A stretch of DNA of 64,000 bases from Pararoseomonas sp. SCSIO 73927 (lineage in GTDB: Bacteria > Pseudomonadota > Alphaproteobacteria > Acetobacterales > Acetobacteraceae): contig NZ_CP146232.1 in the NCBI RefSeq assembly GCF_037040815.1, positions 4,992,001 to 5,056,000 of the forward strand, written 5' to 3'. The notes under the pieces were generated by a model. The model was not told the DNA's origin. It worked only from the letters and a program-made list of their open reading frames with translations, and searched no databases. The position numbers and the translations under genes were made by a program. This document shows, piece by piece, positions 55,943-64,000 of the stretch (positions are counted from its first letter, which is position 1; every line of letters starts with the position of its first letter).

Positions 55943-56521
55943 GTGACAGGTAACGCCCTGACGACAGCCACGCCGGCCGCATATGCGCGCCTCCACGGGG
56001 TGTCCCGGAAGCCGATCTACGAGTGGCGCGACCGCGGATACCTCGTGTTTGCTGGAAAACTCGTCGATGTCGCCGCATCGAACGCGGCACTCGCCCGCGC
56101 CGGCCGATCGCCCCTGGAGGGTGACACTCTCCGCCCCAGCATCGTCCGCAGGTTGCCGAAAACCGTCACCCAGGGTGACAGGTCGGGTGCGGACAGGGTG
56201 ACCCATCCGACCACCGGGACGATCCGGCACGCCCACGACTTTCCGGGCCCGTGCTCTTTGGCATCCCTGGCTGGAGTGCAGACGGAACTGGTCGTGGCCT
56301 TGCTGGCGCACCTGCCTATGGCGACGGTGCGCCCCCTCATCGAGGAGGCCTCGCGGCGAGATCTGGCGGCTGCGGCCGAGCTGGCTGACGAAGATGTTCC
56401 CCCGCCAGCAGGCTTCGAGACCTGGGCCAATCACCCCTGGTTCCAGGACAACGGCATGGGCGAGGTGGACTGGGCGGAGTGCGAGCGGGAAGCCGCATCG
56501 TCCGCCGATGTTCGAAGATAG
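55943..56521 (+). CDS. HTH DNA-binding protein, phage packaging (Nu1-like) type
   Basis: Protein of 192 residues from GTG 55943, preceded by AAAAGAGGG. The N-terminal MerR-like/winged HTH (AAYARLHGVSRKPIYEWRDR followed by VDVAASNAALARAG) is the pattern of phage small-terminase or DNA-packaging proteins. The middle (LVVALLAHLPMATVRPLIEEA) and acidic C-terminus are unassigned. No large terminase is present in the element. It ends 65 bp before the tRNA-Glu gene. Confidence 0.6.
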   Translation: MTGNALTTATPAAYARLHGVSRKPIYEWRDRGYLVFAGKLVDVAASNAALARAGRSPLEGDTLRPSIVRRLPKTVTQGDRSGADRVTHPTTGTIRHAHDFPGPCSLASLAGVQTELVVALLAHLPMATVRPLIEEASRRDLAAAAELADEDVPPPAGFETWANHPWFQDNGMGEVDWAECEREAASSADVRR

Positions 56522-56524
56522 GTG

Positions 56525-56542
56525 TGGGGTGATTGTGGGGTG
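56525..56542. repeat. End-proximal repeat, right copy
   Basis: TGGGGTGATTGTGGGGTG, closely matching 50110-50128 at the other end of the element. It lies 44 bp inside the tRNA-Glu 3' end. Confidence 0.55.
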
Positions 56543-56585
56543 CTGGCCCGAACTGACCAGAAACCCCAGCAGCATCAACGGTACT

Positions 56586-56661
<76 letters not shown>

Positions 56662-56708
56662 AGGCGCGGCGGGTCACTACAACGCCCCGCCCTCCCCGTC
56701 CAGCACCC

Positions 56709-57404
56709 CTAGAGCGCGAGCGGCGCCTCTGGCGGCACAAGCGGCACCCGCGGGGAGGGCGGGGCGTCCGCGCTCGCAGGCGCGGGCACGGCCGGGGGAA
56801 GCTCCGTGCGGGTCGGCGCCTCGGCGGGCGGCACGGGGTTGCCCGGCGGCGGGCCGGCAGCCCCGCCGGCCCCCGGCAGCTCGGCGCGCACCGGCCCCTC
56901 CACCCGCGCCGGCGCCTGCTGCCCCGCCGTGGCCGGCGCGGCGGCGGCATCCGGCACCGTGTAGTCCGGCACGATCCGCGCCTGTGCGCCCGCGATCACC
57001 AGCACCTTCTGCCCAACCGGCAACGGCGGCACGTCCCGCTGGGTCACGTTCACCAGCTCTCCGTTGGTCCTGCGCACGATGTACTCGGTCGCCCGGTTGT
57101 CGTTGATCACGCGCTCCGTCGCCGAGCCGAAAATCCCGCCGACGAGCCCGCCCCCGACCCCGGCCAGGGCGGAGGTAATGCTGCTGCCCGGCGTTGAACC
57201 GCCGACGATGCCGCCGGCCGCCGCGCCCACTGCGGCCCCTGCCGTGCCGTCGGCCGAGATCTGCACCTCCCGCGCGCCGATGATCACGCCCTGCTGCACC
57301 GGATTCGCCTGCTGCACCGCCCGGGTCGAGTAGGTGTCGGCGGAGTAGTCGCTGCCGCAGCCGGCCAGGAGCAGCAAGGGAAGGAGAAAGCGGCAGGGGC
57401 GCAT
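56709..57404 (-). CDS. Glycine-zipper outer-membrane lipoprotein
   Basis: Protein of 231 residues. The lipoprotein signal is RFLLPLLLLAGC (lipobox LAGC). A 17-kDa-antigen/SlyB-like glycine zipper follows (AGAAVGAAAGGIVGGSTPG, AGVGGGLVGGIFGSATERV, about residues 54-94) and a small domain (RATEYIVRRTNGELVNVTQR) that matches outer-membrane PcpA/SlyB relatives. The last ~85 residues are Pro/Ala-rich linker. It probably spans or lines the outer membrane. Confidence 0.82.
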   Translation of the reverse strand: MRPCRFLLPLLLLAGCGSDYSADTYSTRAVQQANPVQQGVIIGAREVQISADGTAGAAVGAAAGGIVGGSTPGSSITSALAGVGGGLVGGIFGSATERVINDNRATEYIVRRTNGELVNVTQRDVPPLPVGQKVLVIAGAQARIVPDYTVPDAAAAPATAGQQAPARVEGPVRAELPGAGGAAGPPPGNPVPPAEAPTRTELPPAVPAPASADAPPSPRVPLVPPEAPLAL

Positions 57405-57525
57405 GGGAGCTCCGCGTTGTCGGGCGCGCAGGGGCGGGTCCGCCGGGCCGCCCCGGGAACCTCGCGCGGCCAGTTAAGGGCCCCCGCGGCGCCGCACAAC
57501 CCGGGAGCGTCCCGGACGGGGCAGG

Positions 57526-59319
57526 TCAGGCCGGCGCCGCGTCCTGCACGTGCAGGCAGGCCGAGACCTCGCCGTTCCAGCTCTCCGCCCGCAGCGCGCC
57601 GCAGAGGTGCAGCGGCACCCCGCGAGATTTGAGAAGGAGGTCGGCCAGCGGCCCCTCCTTCGCCCGGAAGCACACGGCCTTGAGCCGCCCGCCCCCCTCC
57701 CCTTCCAGGAACAGGCGGATGGTCCCGCCCTCCTTCCCCACTCGGTCCGCCCGCACCACCCGCGCGCGGCGCACGGCGAAGAGCGGCTCCTCATTCCCTG
57801 TGCCGAAGGGCGCCAGCCGCGCCACCTGCTCCGCCAGCGCCGTGCCTGCGGCGGCGACGGAGATCGTCCCCTCCACCACCAGCGCGACCGAATCCGGCAG
57901 CTCCGCCGCCTGCGCCAGCCGCTCCTCCAGGAAGGCCCGCACGGCGTCCAGCCGCTCCGCCCGGAAGGAAAAGCCGGCCGCCATCGCGTGCCCGCCACCC
58001 GTCTCCAGCAGCCCGGCCTGCCGCGCCGCGATGATCGCGGCCCCCAGGTCCAGCCCGGGCACCGAACGGCCCGAACCCTTGGCCAGCCCCTCCGCCACCC
58101 CCGCGACGAGGGACGGCCGGTTGAACCGCTCCTTCACCCGCCCGGCGACGATCCCGACCACGCCGGGATGCCACCCCTCCCCGGTGATGAGGAGCACCGG
58201 CCGCCCCTCGGACGCCTGCATCTCCGCCATGGCGAGGGCGGAAGCGAGCACCCCCGCCTCCACCTCCTGGCGCCGCCGGTTGGTCGCATCCAGGCTCTCC
58301 GCCTTGGCGCGGGCCTCCAGCGCGTCCTCCTCCGCCAGCAGCCGCAGCGCCAGGTCGCTCTCCCCGATCCGGCCGGAAGCGTTGAGCCGCGGCCCGATCC
58401 CGAAGCCGAGGGAGTAGGCCGTGGGCGCGTCCTTCACCCCCGCCACCTCCAGCAACGCCGCGATCCCCGGCCGCCCGCGCCGCGCCATCACGCGCAGCCC
58501 CTGGGCCACCAGCGCCCGGTTCAGCCCGGTCAGCGGCATCACGTCGCACACGGTCGCCGTCGCCACCAGGTCCAGCAGCTCGAGCAGCGGAGGCTCGGCC
58601 CGCCCCTCGAAGAAGCCGGCCTTCCGCAGGGCCCGGTGCAGCGCCACCGCCGCCATGAAGCACACCCCGGCGGCGCAGAGCCCGCGCAGCCCGGAATCGC
58701 AGTCCAGCCGGTTGGGGTTCACCGTGGCCAGGATCGCCGGCGCCGGCCCCTCCGCCTTGTGGTGGTCCAGCACCACCACGTCCGCCCGTCCGCGCGCCGC
58801 CTCCAGCGCCTGATGCGCCGCGATCCCGCAATCCACGCAGACGATCAGCCGCGCCCCCGCGTCGCACAGCGCCGCGATGGCCGGCGCGTTGGGCCCGTAG
58901 CCCTCCCTGATGCGGTCGGGAACGTAGTGGGTGGCGGGCACGCCGAGGTCTCGCAGCACGCGCAGCATCAGCGCCCCGGCACAGGCCCCGTCCGCATCGT
59001 AGTCGGCAAAGATCGCGACCCTCTCTCCGGACAGCACCGCCTGGGCGAGGCGTGCGGCGGCCGCGTCCATGTCCCGCATGCAGGATGGGTCGGGCAGCAG
59101 CGCGCGCAGCCGCGGCTCCAGGAAGTCCGCCGCCGCCTCCACGCCGATCCCGCGGGCCGCCAGCAACCGCCCCACGATCTCCGGCAACTCCAGCCGCTGG
59201 GCGATCGCCAGCCCGGTGCGCTCATCGCCCTCCCGCCACACCCAGCGGCGGCCGGTCGCGCTGCGCGAAACGCCGAGGACGGCCTCTCCCGGCGCTCCCG
59301 TGGCGAGCGCGTCCGTCAT
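57526..59319 (-). CDS. recJ: Single-stranded-DNA-specific exonuclease RecJ
   Basis: Protein of 597 residues. DHH-family motifs: IFADYDADGACAGALM (motif I, with ADYDADG where DYDVDG is common), VCVDCGIAAHQAL, VVLDHHKAEG (motif III) and GIGPRLNASGRIGESDLAL. The C-terminal part includes GGGHAMAAGFSF of the DHHA1 domain. A 5'-3' ssDNA exonuclease in repair. The ATG at 59319 lies 7 bp after the glpX stop. Confidence 0.94.
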   Translation of the reverse strand: MTDALATGAPGEAVLGVSRSATGRRWVWREGDERTGLAIAQRLELPEIVGRLLAARGIGVEAAADFLEPRLRALLPDPSCMRDMDAAAARLAQAVLSGERVAIFADYDADGACAGALMLRVLRDLGVPATHYVPDRIREGYGPNAPAIAALCDAGARLIVCVDCGIAAHQALEAARGRADVVVLDHHKAEGPAPAILATVNPNRLDCDSGLRGLCAAGVCFMAAVALHRALRKAGFFEGRAEPPLLELLDLVATATVCDVMPLTGLNRALVAQGLRVMARRGRPGIAALLEVAGVKDAPTAYSLGFGIGPRLNASGRIGESDLALRLLAEEDALEARAKAESLDATNRRRQEVEAGVLASALAMAEMQASEGRPVLLITGEGWHPGVVGIVAGRVKERFNRPSLVAGVAEGLAKGSGRSVPGLDLGAAIIAARQAGLLETGGGHAMAAGFSFRAERLDAVRAFLEERLAQAAELPDSVALVVEGTISVAAAGTALAEQVARLAPFGTGNEEPLFAVRRARVVRADRVGKEGGTIRLFLEGEGGGRLKAVCFRAKEGPLADLLLKSRGVPLHLCGALRAESWNGEVSACLHVQDAAPA

Positions 59320-59326
59320 CGATCCA

Positions 59327-60334
59327 TCAGGCAAGATAGGTGTTCGGCTTGACCATAAAGTTGTGGTGCCCCTCCACGTAGCGCACCGTCCCCGTCTTGC
59401 TGCGCATGACGATGGAGTGCGTCACCGCGGCGGCTGCCGTGCGCCGCACGCCCCGAAGCATGGCCCCCGACGTGACGCCGGTCGCGGAGAACATCACGTC
59501 CCCCTTCGCCATCTCCTCGACCGTGAAGATCTTGTCAGGGTCCGTGATGCCCATGGACTTCGCCCGCTCGCGCTGCGTCTCGTCCTCGTAGATCAACCGC
59601 CCCTGCATCTGCCCGCCGATGCAGCGCAGCGCCGCCGCCGCCAGCACGCCCTCCGGCGCGCCGCCCCAGCCCAGGTAGATGTCCACCCCGGCCTCGGGCT
59701 GGGAACAGGCCACCACGCCCGCCACGTCGCCGTCGGGGATCAGCATGATGCGCGCCCCGGCCTCGCGGCAGGCGCGGATGATGTCCTTGTGGCGGTCGCG
59801 GTCCAGCGTGCAGACCACCAGGTCCTCGATCGCGGACTTCTTCGCCTGCGCCAGGTTCCGCAGGTTCTCCTTCGGGCTGGCGTCGATGTGCACCACCCCG
59901 TCCGGCAGGCCGGGGCCCACCGCGATCTTGTCCATGTAGATGTCCGGCGCGTGAAGGAACCCGCCCTTCTCCGCCACCGCCAGCGTCGCGATCGCGTTCG
60001 GCATCCCGCGCGCGCAGATGGAGGTGCCCTCCAGCGGGTCCACCGCGATGTCCACCTCCGGCCCGCCGGCGCCCACCTTCTCGCCGATGTAGAGCATCGG
60101 CGCCTCGTCCATCTCGCCCTCGCCGATCACCACGGTCCCGGTGATCGCCACGCTGTCGAAGGCGCGGCGCATGGCGTCCACCGCGGCGCCGTCCGCCGCG
60201 TTCTTGTCGCCCCGCCCGATCCAGCGGGAGGAGGCGATGGCCGCCGCCTCCGTCACGCGCACCAGCTCCAGCGCCAGGTTGCGGTCGCTCTGCAGGGGAG
60301 CATCCGGGTTGATGGCGGCGCGGGTGGAGCTCAT
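59327..60334 (-). CDS. glpX: Class II fructose-1,6-bisphosphatase GlpX
   Basis: Protein of 335 residues. AAIASSRWIGRGDKNAADGA, VVIGEGEMDEAPML and VDPLEGTSICARG (metal-binding DPxxGT) are class II FBPase signatures. It serves gluconeogenesis. The start overlaps the hom stop by 4 bp; the block alaC-hom-glpX-recJ is fully coupled. Confidence 0.95.
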   Translation of the reverse strand: MSSTRAAINPDAPLQSDRNLALELVRVTEAAAIASSRWIGRGDKNAADGAAVDAMRRAFDSVAITGTVVIGEGEMDEAPMLYIGEKVGAGGPEVDIAVDPLEGTSICARGMPNAIATLAVAEKGGFLHAPDIYMDKIAVGPGLPDGVVHIDASPKENLRNLAQAKKSAIEDLVVCTLDRDRHKDIIRACREAGARIMLIPDGDVAGVVACSQPEAGVDIYLGWGGAPEGVLAAAALRCIGGQMQGRLIYEDETQRERAKSMGITDPDKIFTVEEMAKGDVMFSATGVTSGAMLRGVRRTAAAAVTHSIVMRSKTGTVRYVEGHHNFMVKPNTYLA

Positions 60335-61617
60335 GGGCTTTCGATCCGGATAAGGGCAGGAGATTCAAGTACGGCGTCGAGGGCGGAGATGCGGGCGATC
60401 GCCTCGCGCATCGCGCCCTCGCGCGCGTCATGGGTGGTGAGGACGACGGGCACCGCCTCCCCGGGCGCGCGTCCGCGCTGCAGCATGGATTCCAGGCTGA
60501 TCCCGGCGTCGCGCAGCGCGCCCGTCACGTCCGCGATCACGCCGGGACGGTCCACCACCATCAGCCGCAGGTAGTAGGCGCCGGAATGCCGCTCCATCCC
60601 GATCGAGGGCGTCGCGGAGAAGGACTCCGCCCCCCAGACCGGCGTGTGCCGCCCGCGCGCGATGTCGATCAGGTCCGACACCACGGCGGAGGCCGTCGGC
60701 CCCGCCCCGGCGCCGCGCCCCACCAGCACCACGCGCCCGACATGGTCGCCCTCCGCAACCACGGCGTTGAACACGCCGTCCACGGTCGCCACGGGGTGGG
60801 AGGCCGGCACCATGCAGGGATGCACCCGCGTCTCCACCCCGCTCTCGGAGCAGGAGGCGATACCCAGCAGCTTGATCCGGTAGCCCAGCTCCTCCGCCAG
60901 GCGGATATCCAGCGCGGAGACCTGCCGGATCCCCTCCACATGCACCGCGTCGAAGTCCACCGGCCGCCCGAATGCCAGCGCCGCCAGGATCGCCAGCTTG
61001 TGCGCGGCGTCGATCCCGTCCACGTCGAAGGTCGGGTCCGCCTCGGCGTAGCCGAGCTTCTGCGCCTCGCTCAGCGCCTCCGCGAACTCCCGCCCGCGCT
61101 CGCGCATCTGGGTCAGGATGTAGTTGCAGGTGCCGTTGAGGATGCCGGTCACGCGGGTGATGCGGTTCCCCGCCAGCCCTTCGCGGATTGCCTTGATCGC
61201 GGGGATGCCGCCCGCCACCGCCGCCTCGAAGGCCAGCGGCGCACCGGACTTCGTGGCCACCTCCGCCAGCTCCGCCCCGTGCACCGCCAGCAGCGCCTTG
61301 TTCGCGGTCACCACCGGCTTCCCCGCCGCCAGCGCCGCCCCGATCAGCGCGCGCGCCGGCCCCTCGCTGCCGCCGATTGTCTCCACCACCACGTCGATGG
61401 CCGGGTCGTTCGCCAGCGCGGTGGGATCGTCATACCAGCGCAGCCCCTCAAGGCTAATTCCCCGGTCCCGCGTTCTGTCCCGCGAGGAGACCGCCGTCAC
61501 GGCAATGCCGCGCCCGGCGCGCGCGGACACGATCTCCGCGTTCTGGCGCAGCAGGCCGAGCACCCCCGCGCCCACCGTGCCGAGCCCGGCGACGCCAACA
61601 GCAAGCGGGCGGGTCAT
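60331..61617 (-). CDS. hom: Homoserine dehydrogenase
   Basis: Protein of 428 residues. NAD-binding VGVAGLGTVGAGVLGLL, catalytic segment GGIPAIKAIREGLAGN with NGTCNYILTQM, and YAEADPTFDVDGIDAAHK are typical. A C-terminal ACT domain (MVVDRPGVIADVTGALRDAG, about residues 350-420) implies allosteric control, usually by threonine. It overlaps alaC and glpX by 4 bp each. Confidence 0.96.
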   Translation of the reverse strand: MTRPLAVGVAGLGTVGAGVLGLLRQNAEIVSARAGRGIAVTAVSSRDRTRDRGISLEGLRWYDDPTALANDPAIDVVVETIGGSEGPARALIGAALAAGKPVVTANKALLAVHGAELAEVATKSGAPLAFEAAVAGGIPAIKAIREGLAGNRITRVTGILNGTCNYILTQMRERGREFAEALSEAQKLGYAEADPTFDVDGIDAAHKLAILAALAFGRPVDFDAVHVEGIRQVSALDIRLAEELGYRIKLLGIASCSESGVETRVHPCMVPASHPVATVDGVFNAVVAEGDHVGRVVLVGRGAGAGPTASAVVSDLIDIARGRHTPVWGAESFSATPSIGMERHSGAYYLRLMVVDRPGVIADVTGALRDAGISLESMLQRGRAPGEAVPVVLTTHDAREGAMREAIARISALDAVLESPALIRIESP

Positions 61618-62840
61618 GCGCGAACGGCGTCCTCTTTGTGCTCATCCATGTGCGGGGCGGCGTTGTCGCCCTGCAGGAAGGTCCTGATACCGCGCAGCGC
61701 CTGCCGGATGCGATGGTTGTTCTCCACCAGCGCGATGCGGACATGGTCGTCCCCGTGCTCGCCGAAGCCCACCCCCGGCGCCACCGCCACCTTGGCCCGG
61801 GCCAGCAGCAGCTTGGAGAACTCCACGCTGCCCAGGTGCTTGAACCGCTCGGGGATCGGCGCCCAGAGGAACATGGACGCATCCGGCGAGGGCACGTCCC
61901 ACCCCGCCTGATGCAGCCCCTTCACCAGCAGGTCCCGCCGCTCCCTGTAGAGCTTGCGCATGTCCTCGATGCAGTCCTGCGGCCCGTTCAGCGCCGCCGT
62001 CGCCGCGACCTGGATCGGCGTGAAGGCGCCGTAGTCGAGGTAGGACTTCACCCGCGTCAGCGCCGCGATCAGCTTCGGGTTCCCCACCGCAAAGCCCATG
62101 CGCCAGCCCGGCATGTTGTAGGTCTTGGACATGGAGGTGAACTCCACCGCCACCTCCTTCGCGCCCTCCACCTCCAGCACGGAGGGCGGCGGCGTGTCGC
62201 CGTAGTACAGCTCCGCATAGGCGAGGTCGGAGAGAATGTAGATCTCGTGCTTGCGGCAGAAGGCCACCAGCTCGCGGTAGAACTCGATCGGGGCCGTCAG
62301 CGCCGTCGGGTTGCTGGGGAAATTGACGATCACCGCCGTCGGCTTCGGCACGGAGTGCCGCACCGCGCGGTCGATCGCGCGCAGCATCTCGTCATCCGGC
62401 GTGTAGGGGATGGACCGCACGCTGGCCCCGGCAATCAGGAAGCCGAACTGGTGGATCGGGTAGGACGGGTTCGGCACCAGGATCGTATCGCCCGGCGAGG
62501 CGATGGCCTGCGCCAGGTTCGCCAGCCCCTCCTTGGAGCCGAGCGTCGCGATCACCTCCGTCTCCGGGTCCAGCTTCACCCCGAAGCGGCGGGCGTAGTA
62601 GGCGGCGTGCGCCTTCCGCAGGCCGGGGATTCCCTTGGAAGCGGAGTAGCGATGCGTGCGCGGATCCTGCACCGCCTCGATCAGCTTCGCCACGATATGC
62701 GGCGGCGTCGGGCTGTCCGGGTTTCCCATGCCGAGGTCCACCACGTCCTCTGCCGCTGCCCGCGCCTTCGCCTTCGCCGAGTTCACCTCGGCGAAGACGT
62801 AGGGCGGCAGGCGGCGGATGCGGTGGAACTCGTCGGTCAT
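61614..62840 (-). CDS. alaC: PLP-dependent aminotransferase, AlaC/LL-DAP aminotransferase-like
   Basis: Protein of 408 residues. Class I aminotransferase: LGMGNPDSPTPPHIV, NFPSNPTALTA, the PLP Lys in TSMSKTYNMPGWRMGFAVGN, and the terminal substrate Arg in DDHVRIALVENNHRI. The sequence fits the AlaC/glutamate-pyruvate transaminase group and is often called LL-diaminopimelate aminotransferase. It is first in the coupled block with hom, so aspartate-family amino-acid metabolism is the likely context. Confidence 0.85.
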   Translation of the reverse strand: MTDEFHRIRRLPPYVFAEVNSAKAKARAAAEDVVDLGMGNPDSPTPPHIVAKLIEAVQDPRTHRYSASKGIPGLRKAHAAYYARRFGVKLDPETEVIATLGSKEGLANLAQAIASPGDTILVPNPSYPIHQFGFLIAGASVRSIPYTPDDEMLRAIDRAVRHSVPKPTAVIVNFPSNPTALTAPIEFYRELVAFCRKHEIYILSDLAYAELYYGDTPPPSVLEVEGAKEVAVEFTSMSKTYNMPGWRMGFAVGNPKLIAALTRVKSYLDYGAFTPIQVAATAALNGPQDCIEDMRKLYRERRDLLVKGLHQAGWDVPSPDASMFLWAPIPERFKHLGSVEFSKLLLARAKVAVAPGVGFGEHGDDHVRIALVENNHRIRQALRGIRTFLQGDNAAPHMDEHKEDAVRA

Positions 62841-62886
62841 GTCACGGGTGCTCGGCGTTCGTCTGATGACAGGATAGCGTCGGCGG

Positions 62887-63501
62887 TCAGAGCCCGCGAG
62901 GCGCGATCGGCGGAAAGCTCGGCGTGGCCGAGAGATCGGGCGGCGGCGGCGCCGTCATCTCCGGCGGCGGCCCGGCCGGCGCCTCGGGCGCGATCTCCGG
63001 CACGGCCTGCGCCTCCCCGCCGGGCAGCAGCAGGGTGGCCGGCCCTGCCCCGATCGGCGGCGCGGGCACCAGCCGCGGCGGCGCGGGCGGCGCGGCGGGC
63101 ACGGCGGCCAGCCCCTCGGTCGCCGGGCGCTCCGGGATCGGCGCGCCGGGCGTCGGCGGGTTTGCCGCCGCGGCCCGGTTCGCCGCCAGCAGGGCCGAGA
63201 GCTCCGCCCGCTGGCTCGCCGGCCCGCGATCCGGCCGCCCCGGCACGCTGCCGAGGTTCGGCCGGGCCTGGTCCAGCCCCGGCGGCATGGGCCGCCCCTC
63301 CAGTGCCTCGCCCGTGATCTGCCGGTAGAACTCGAAGGGGCTTTCCCCCGGCGATCCCACGCATCCCGCGAGCGCGAGGGTTGCGCCGAGCACGAGGGAT
63401 GCACGCGCGAGGGGGAGGCGCGCTTGTCCTCCTCCGTCCCGGTCCCTAGCTTCCCTGTACCGGATCGGATCCGGCCGGGACGGCATGGCCTGCTCTCGCA
63501 T
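62887..63501 (-). CDS. Pro/Ala-rich lipoprotein
   Basis: Protein of 204 residues. An unusually long charged N-region (RPDPIRYREARDRDGGGQ) precedes the hydrophobic signal LPLARASLVLGATLALAGC, ending in lipobox LAGC. The segment ESPFEFYRQITGEALEGRPMPPG is the only compact part; the remaining ~110 residues are Pro/Ala-rich. ATG 63501 follows GGAGAGGAG; a second ATG at 63486 is possible. Similar short lipoproteins are found in this position in related genomes (recollection, not checked). Confidence 0.65.
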   Translation of the reverse strand: MREQAMPSRPDPIRYREARDRDGGGQARLPLARASLVLGATLALAGCVGSPGESPFEFYRQITGEALEGRPMPPGLDQARPNLGSVPGRPDRGPASQRAELSALLAANRAAAANPPTPGAPIPERPATEGLAAVPAAPPAPPRLVPAPPIGAGPATLLLPGGEAQAVPEIAPEAPAGPPPEMTAPPPPDLSATPSFPPIAPRGL

Positions 63502-63616
63502 CGCACGCTCCTCTCCCCGGGGGGTTTGCCTGAGAATGGCGACCGGCGGAAGCCACGGAAGGGACGCCGCGCCCCGGTGACAGGGCGCGAGGACCCGGCG
63601 GGAGAGGAGCGCAGAG

Positions 63617-64000
63617 ATGAGCGAGAAGCGTCGGAGCGGCCGGACCCCAGCCGAGGTGGCACGGTCCGGGGCCGAGGCGCTCGGCGGCCCGGACGAGGGC
63701 AGCCCGCCGGCGCCGCCGAAGCCCCCCCGCAAGGGAGGCTCGGCCACGCGCCGCGCCCTGGAATCCGGCACGGCGCTTGGTACCGCCGCCTCCCTCCTGC
63801 AGCCCGGCATCGCCGCGCCGCCGGAGGCCGGGACCGGTGCCCCCGCCATCGCCGTGCGCGCGGAGCCCGAGCCCTCGCCGGCCAGCCTCGCCGCACAACC
63901 GACCGCAACACCCCCGGCGAAAGCCCCAACGCCGGTCGTCCCGGTGCCCGAGCCGGCGCCACCGGCCGAATCCACCCCAACGGCCTCGGGGGCCGCCGCG
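63617..64000 (+). CDS. Start of a Pro/Ala-rich protein, cut by window edge
   Basis: ATG 63617 follows GGAGAGGAG and the frame is open through 128 codons to the end of the window. The visible part is Ala/Pro-rich and low in complexity (RRSGRTPAEVARSGAEALGG, GTALGTAASLLQPGIAAPP). It could be the long disordered N-terminus of a larger enzyme. In several alphaproteobacteria a PHA synthase lies upstream of the alaC-hom block, so PhaC is one guess; no catalytic part is visible. It is divergent from the lipoprotein across 115 bp. Confidence 0.55.
   Translation, partial: MSEKRRSGRTPAEVARSGAEALGGPDEGSPPAPPKPPRKGGSATRRALESGTALGTAASLLQPGIAAPPEAGTGAPAIAVRAEPEPSPASLAAQPTATPPAKAPTPVVPVPEPAPPAESTPTASGAAA

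Noticed and set aside
57550..59352. 600-codon rightward frame opposite recJ
   Set aside because: Arg/Gln/Pro-rich antisense shadow; recJ has all DHH motifs on the other strand.

Overview
The window is about 64 kb of very GC-rich DNA with near-continuous, mostly housekeeping coding sequence. Gene content and order (a complete SUF operon under an Rrf2 regulator, ffh-rpsP-rimM-trmD-rplS next to leuCDB, an Hsp20/DUF1150 pair, def-fmt-truA, alaC-hom-glpX-recJ, a Bug-family solute receptor) fit an alphaproteobacterium, most likely a Roseomonas-like member of the Acetobacteraceae. This placement is inferred from gene families and base composition, not from a search.

Layout. 1-4.1 kb: the C-terminal part of a YdiJ-type FAD/Fe-S oxidoreductase, a Tat-exported Bug-type receptor and an acetolactate-synthase-like ThDP enzyme. 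4.2-10.8 kb: the leftward operon rrf2-sufBCDSUTA, with a clear 25-bp inverted-repeat operator in front of the regulator. 10.9-19.7 kb: NUDIX, metallo-hydrolase, two DMT transporters, a hot-dog hydratase, then a membrane glycosyltransferase facing a methyltransferase/GT2/SMR-like set that looks like polyprenyl-phosphate sugar chemistry. 19.7-26.3 kb: the Hsp20/DUF1150 heat-shock pair with a predicted sigma-32 promoter and ROSE-like RNA thermometer, def-fmt-truA, a DUF4153 protein, and an ArsR-type regulator facing a desaturase across a perfect palindrome. 27.2-39.3 kb: a ThDP decarboxylase-like gene with succinate-semialdehyde dehydrogenase and a divergent GABA transaminase, mobA and mobB, oxidoreductases, an amidase, and a nuclease-fold protein that seems to lack its catalytic Glu. 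39.5-49.1 kb: citrate synthase with a strong terminator, a decayed gene, two identical tRNA-Arg(ACG) genes, leuB/leuD/leuC, and the ffh-to-rplS block.

49.97-56.60 kb is a small integrated element. An exact 18-bp repeat of the tRNA-Glu(TTC) 3' end lies at its left boundary, next to a P4-type tyrosine integrase broken by two frameshifts and a nonsense codon. The cargo is small genes, several of atypical composition: an iteron-like 9-bp repeat cluster, small phage-like proteins, a GIY-YIG-like protein, a peptidoglycan-binding protein paired with a protein carrying a PD-(D/E)XK-like motif and a C-terminal hydrophobic segment, and an XRE regulator. This is the most likely place for an undescribed function.

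56.7-64 kb: a glycine-zipper lipoprotein, then the tightly packed leftward block alaC-hom-glpX-recJ, a Pro/Ala-rich lipoprotein and the start of a Pro/Ala-rich protein cut by the window edge. Two metabolic ideas deserve testing: that the ThDP enzyme plus SSADH near 28-30 kb form a 2-oxoglutarate decarboxylase/SSADH bypass, and that the 53.2-54.5 kb pair is a secreted nuclease module.
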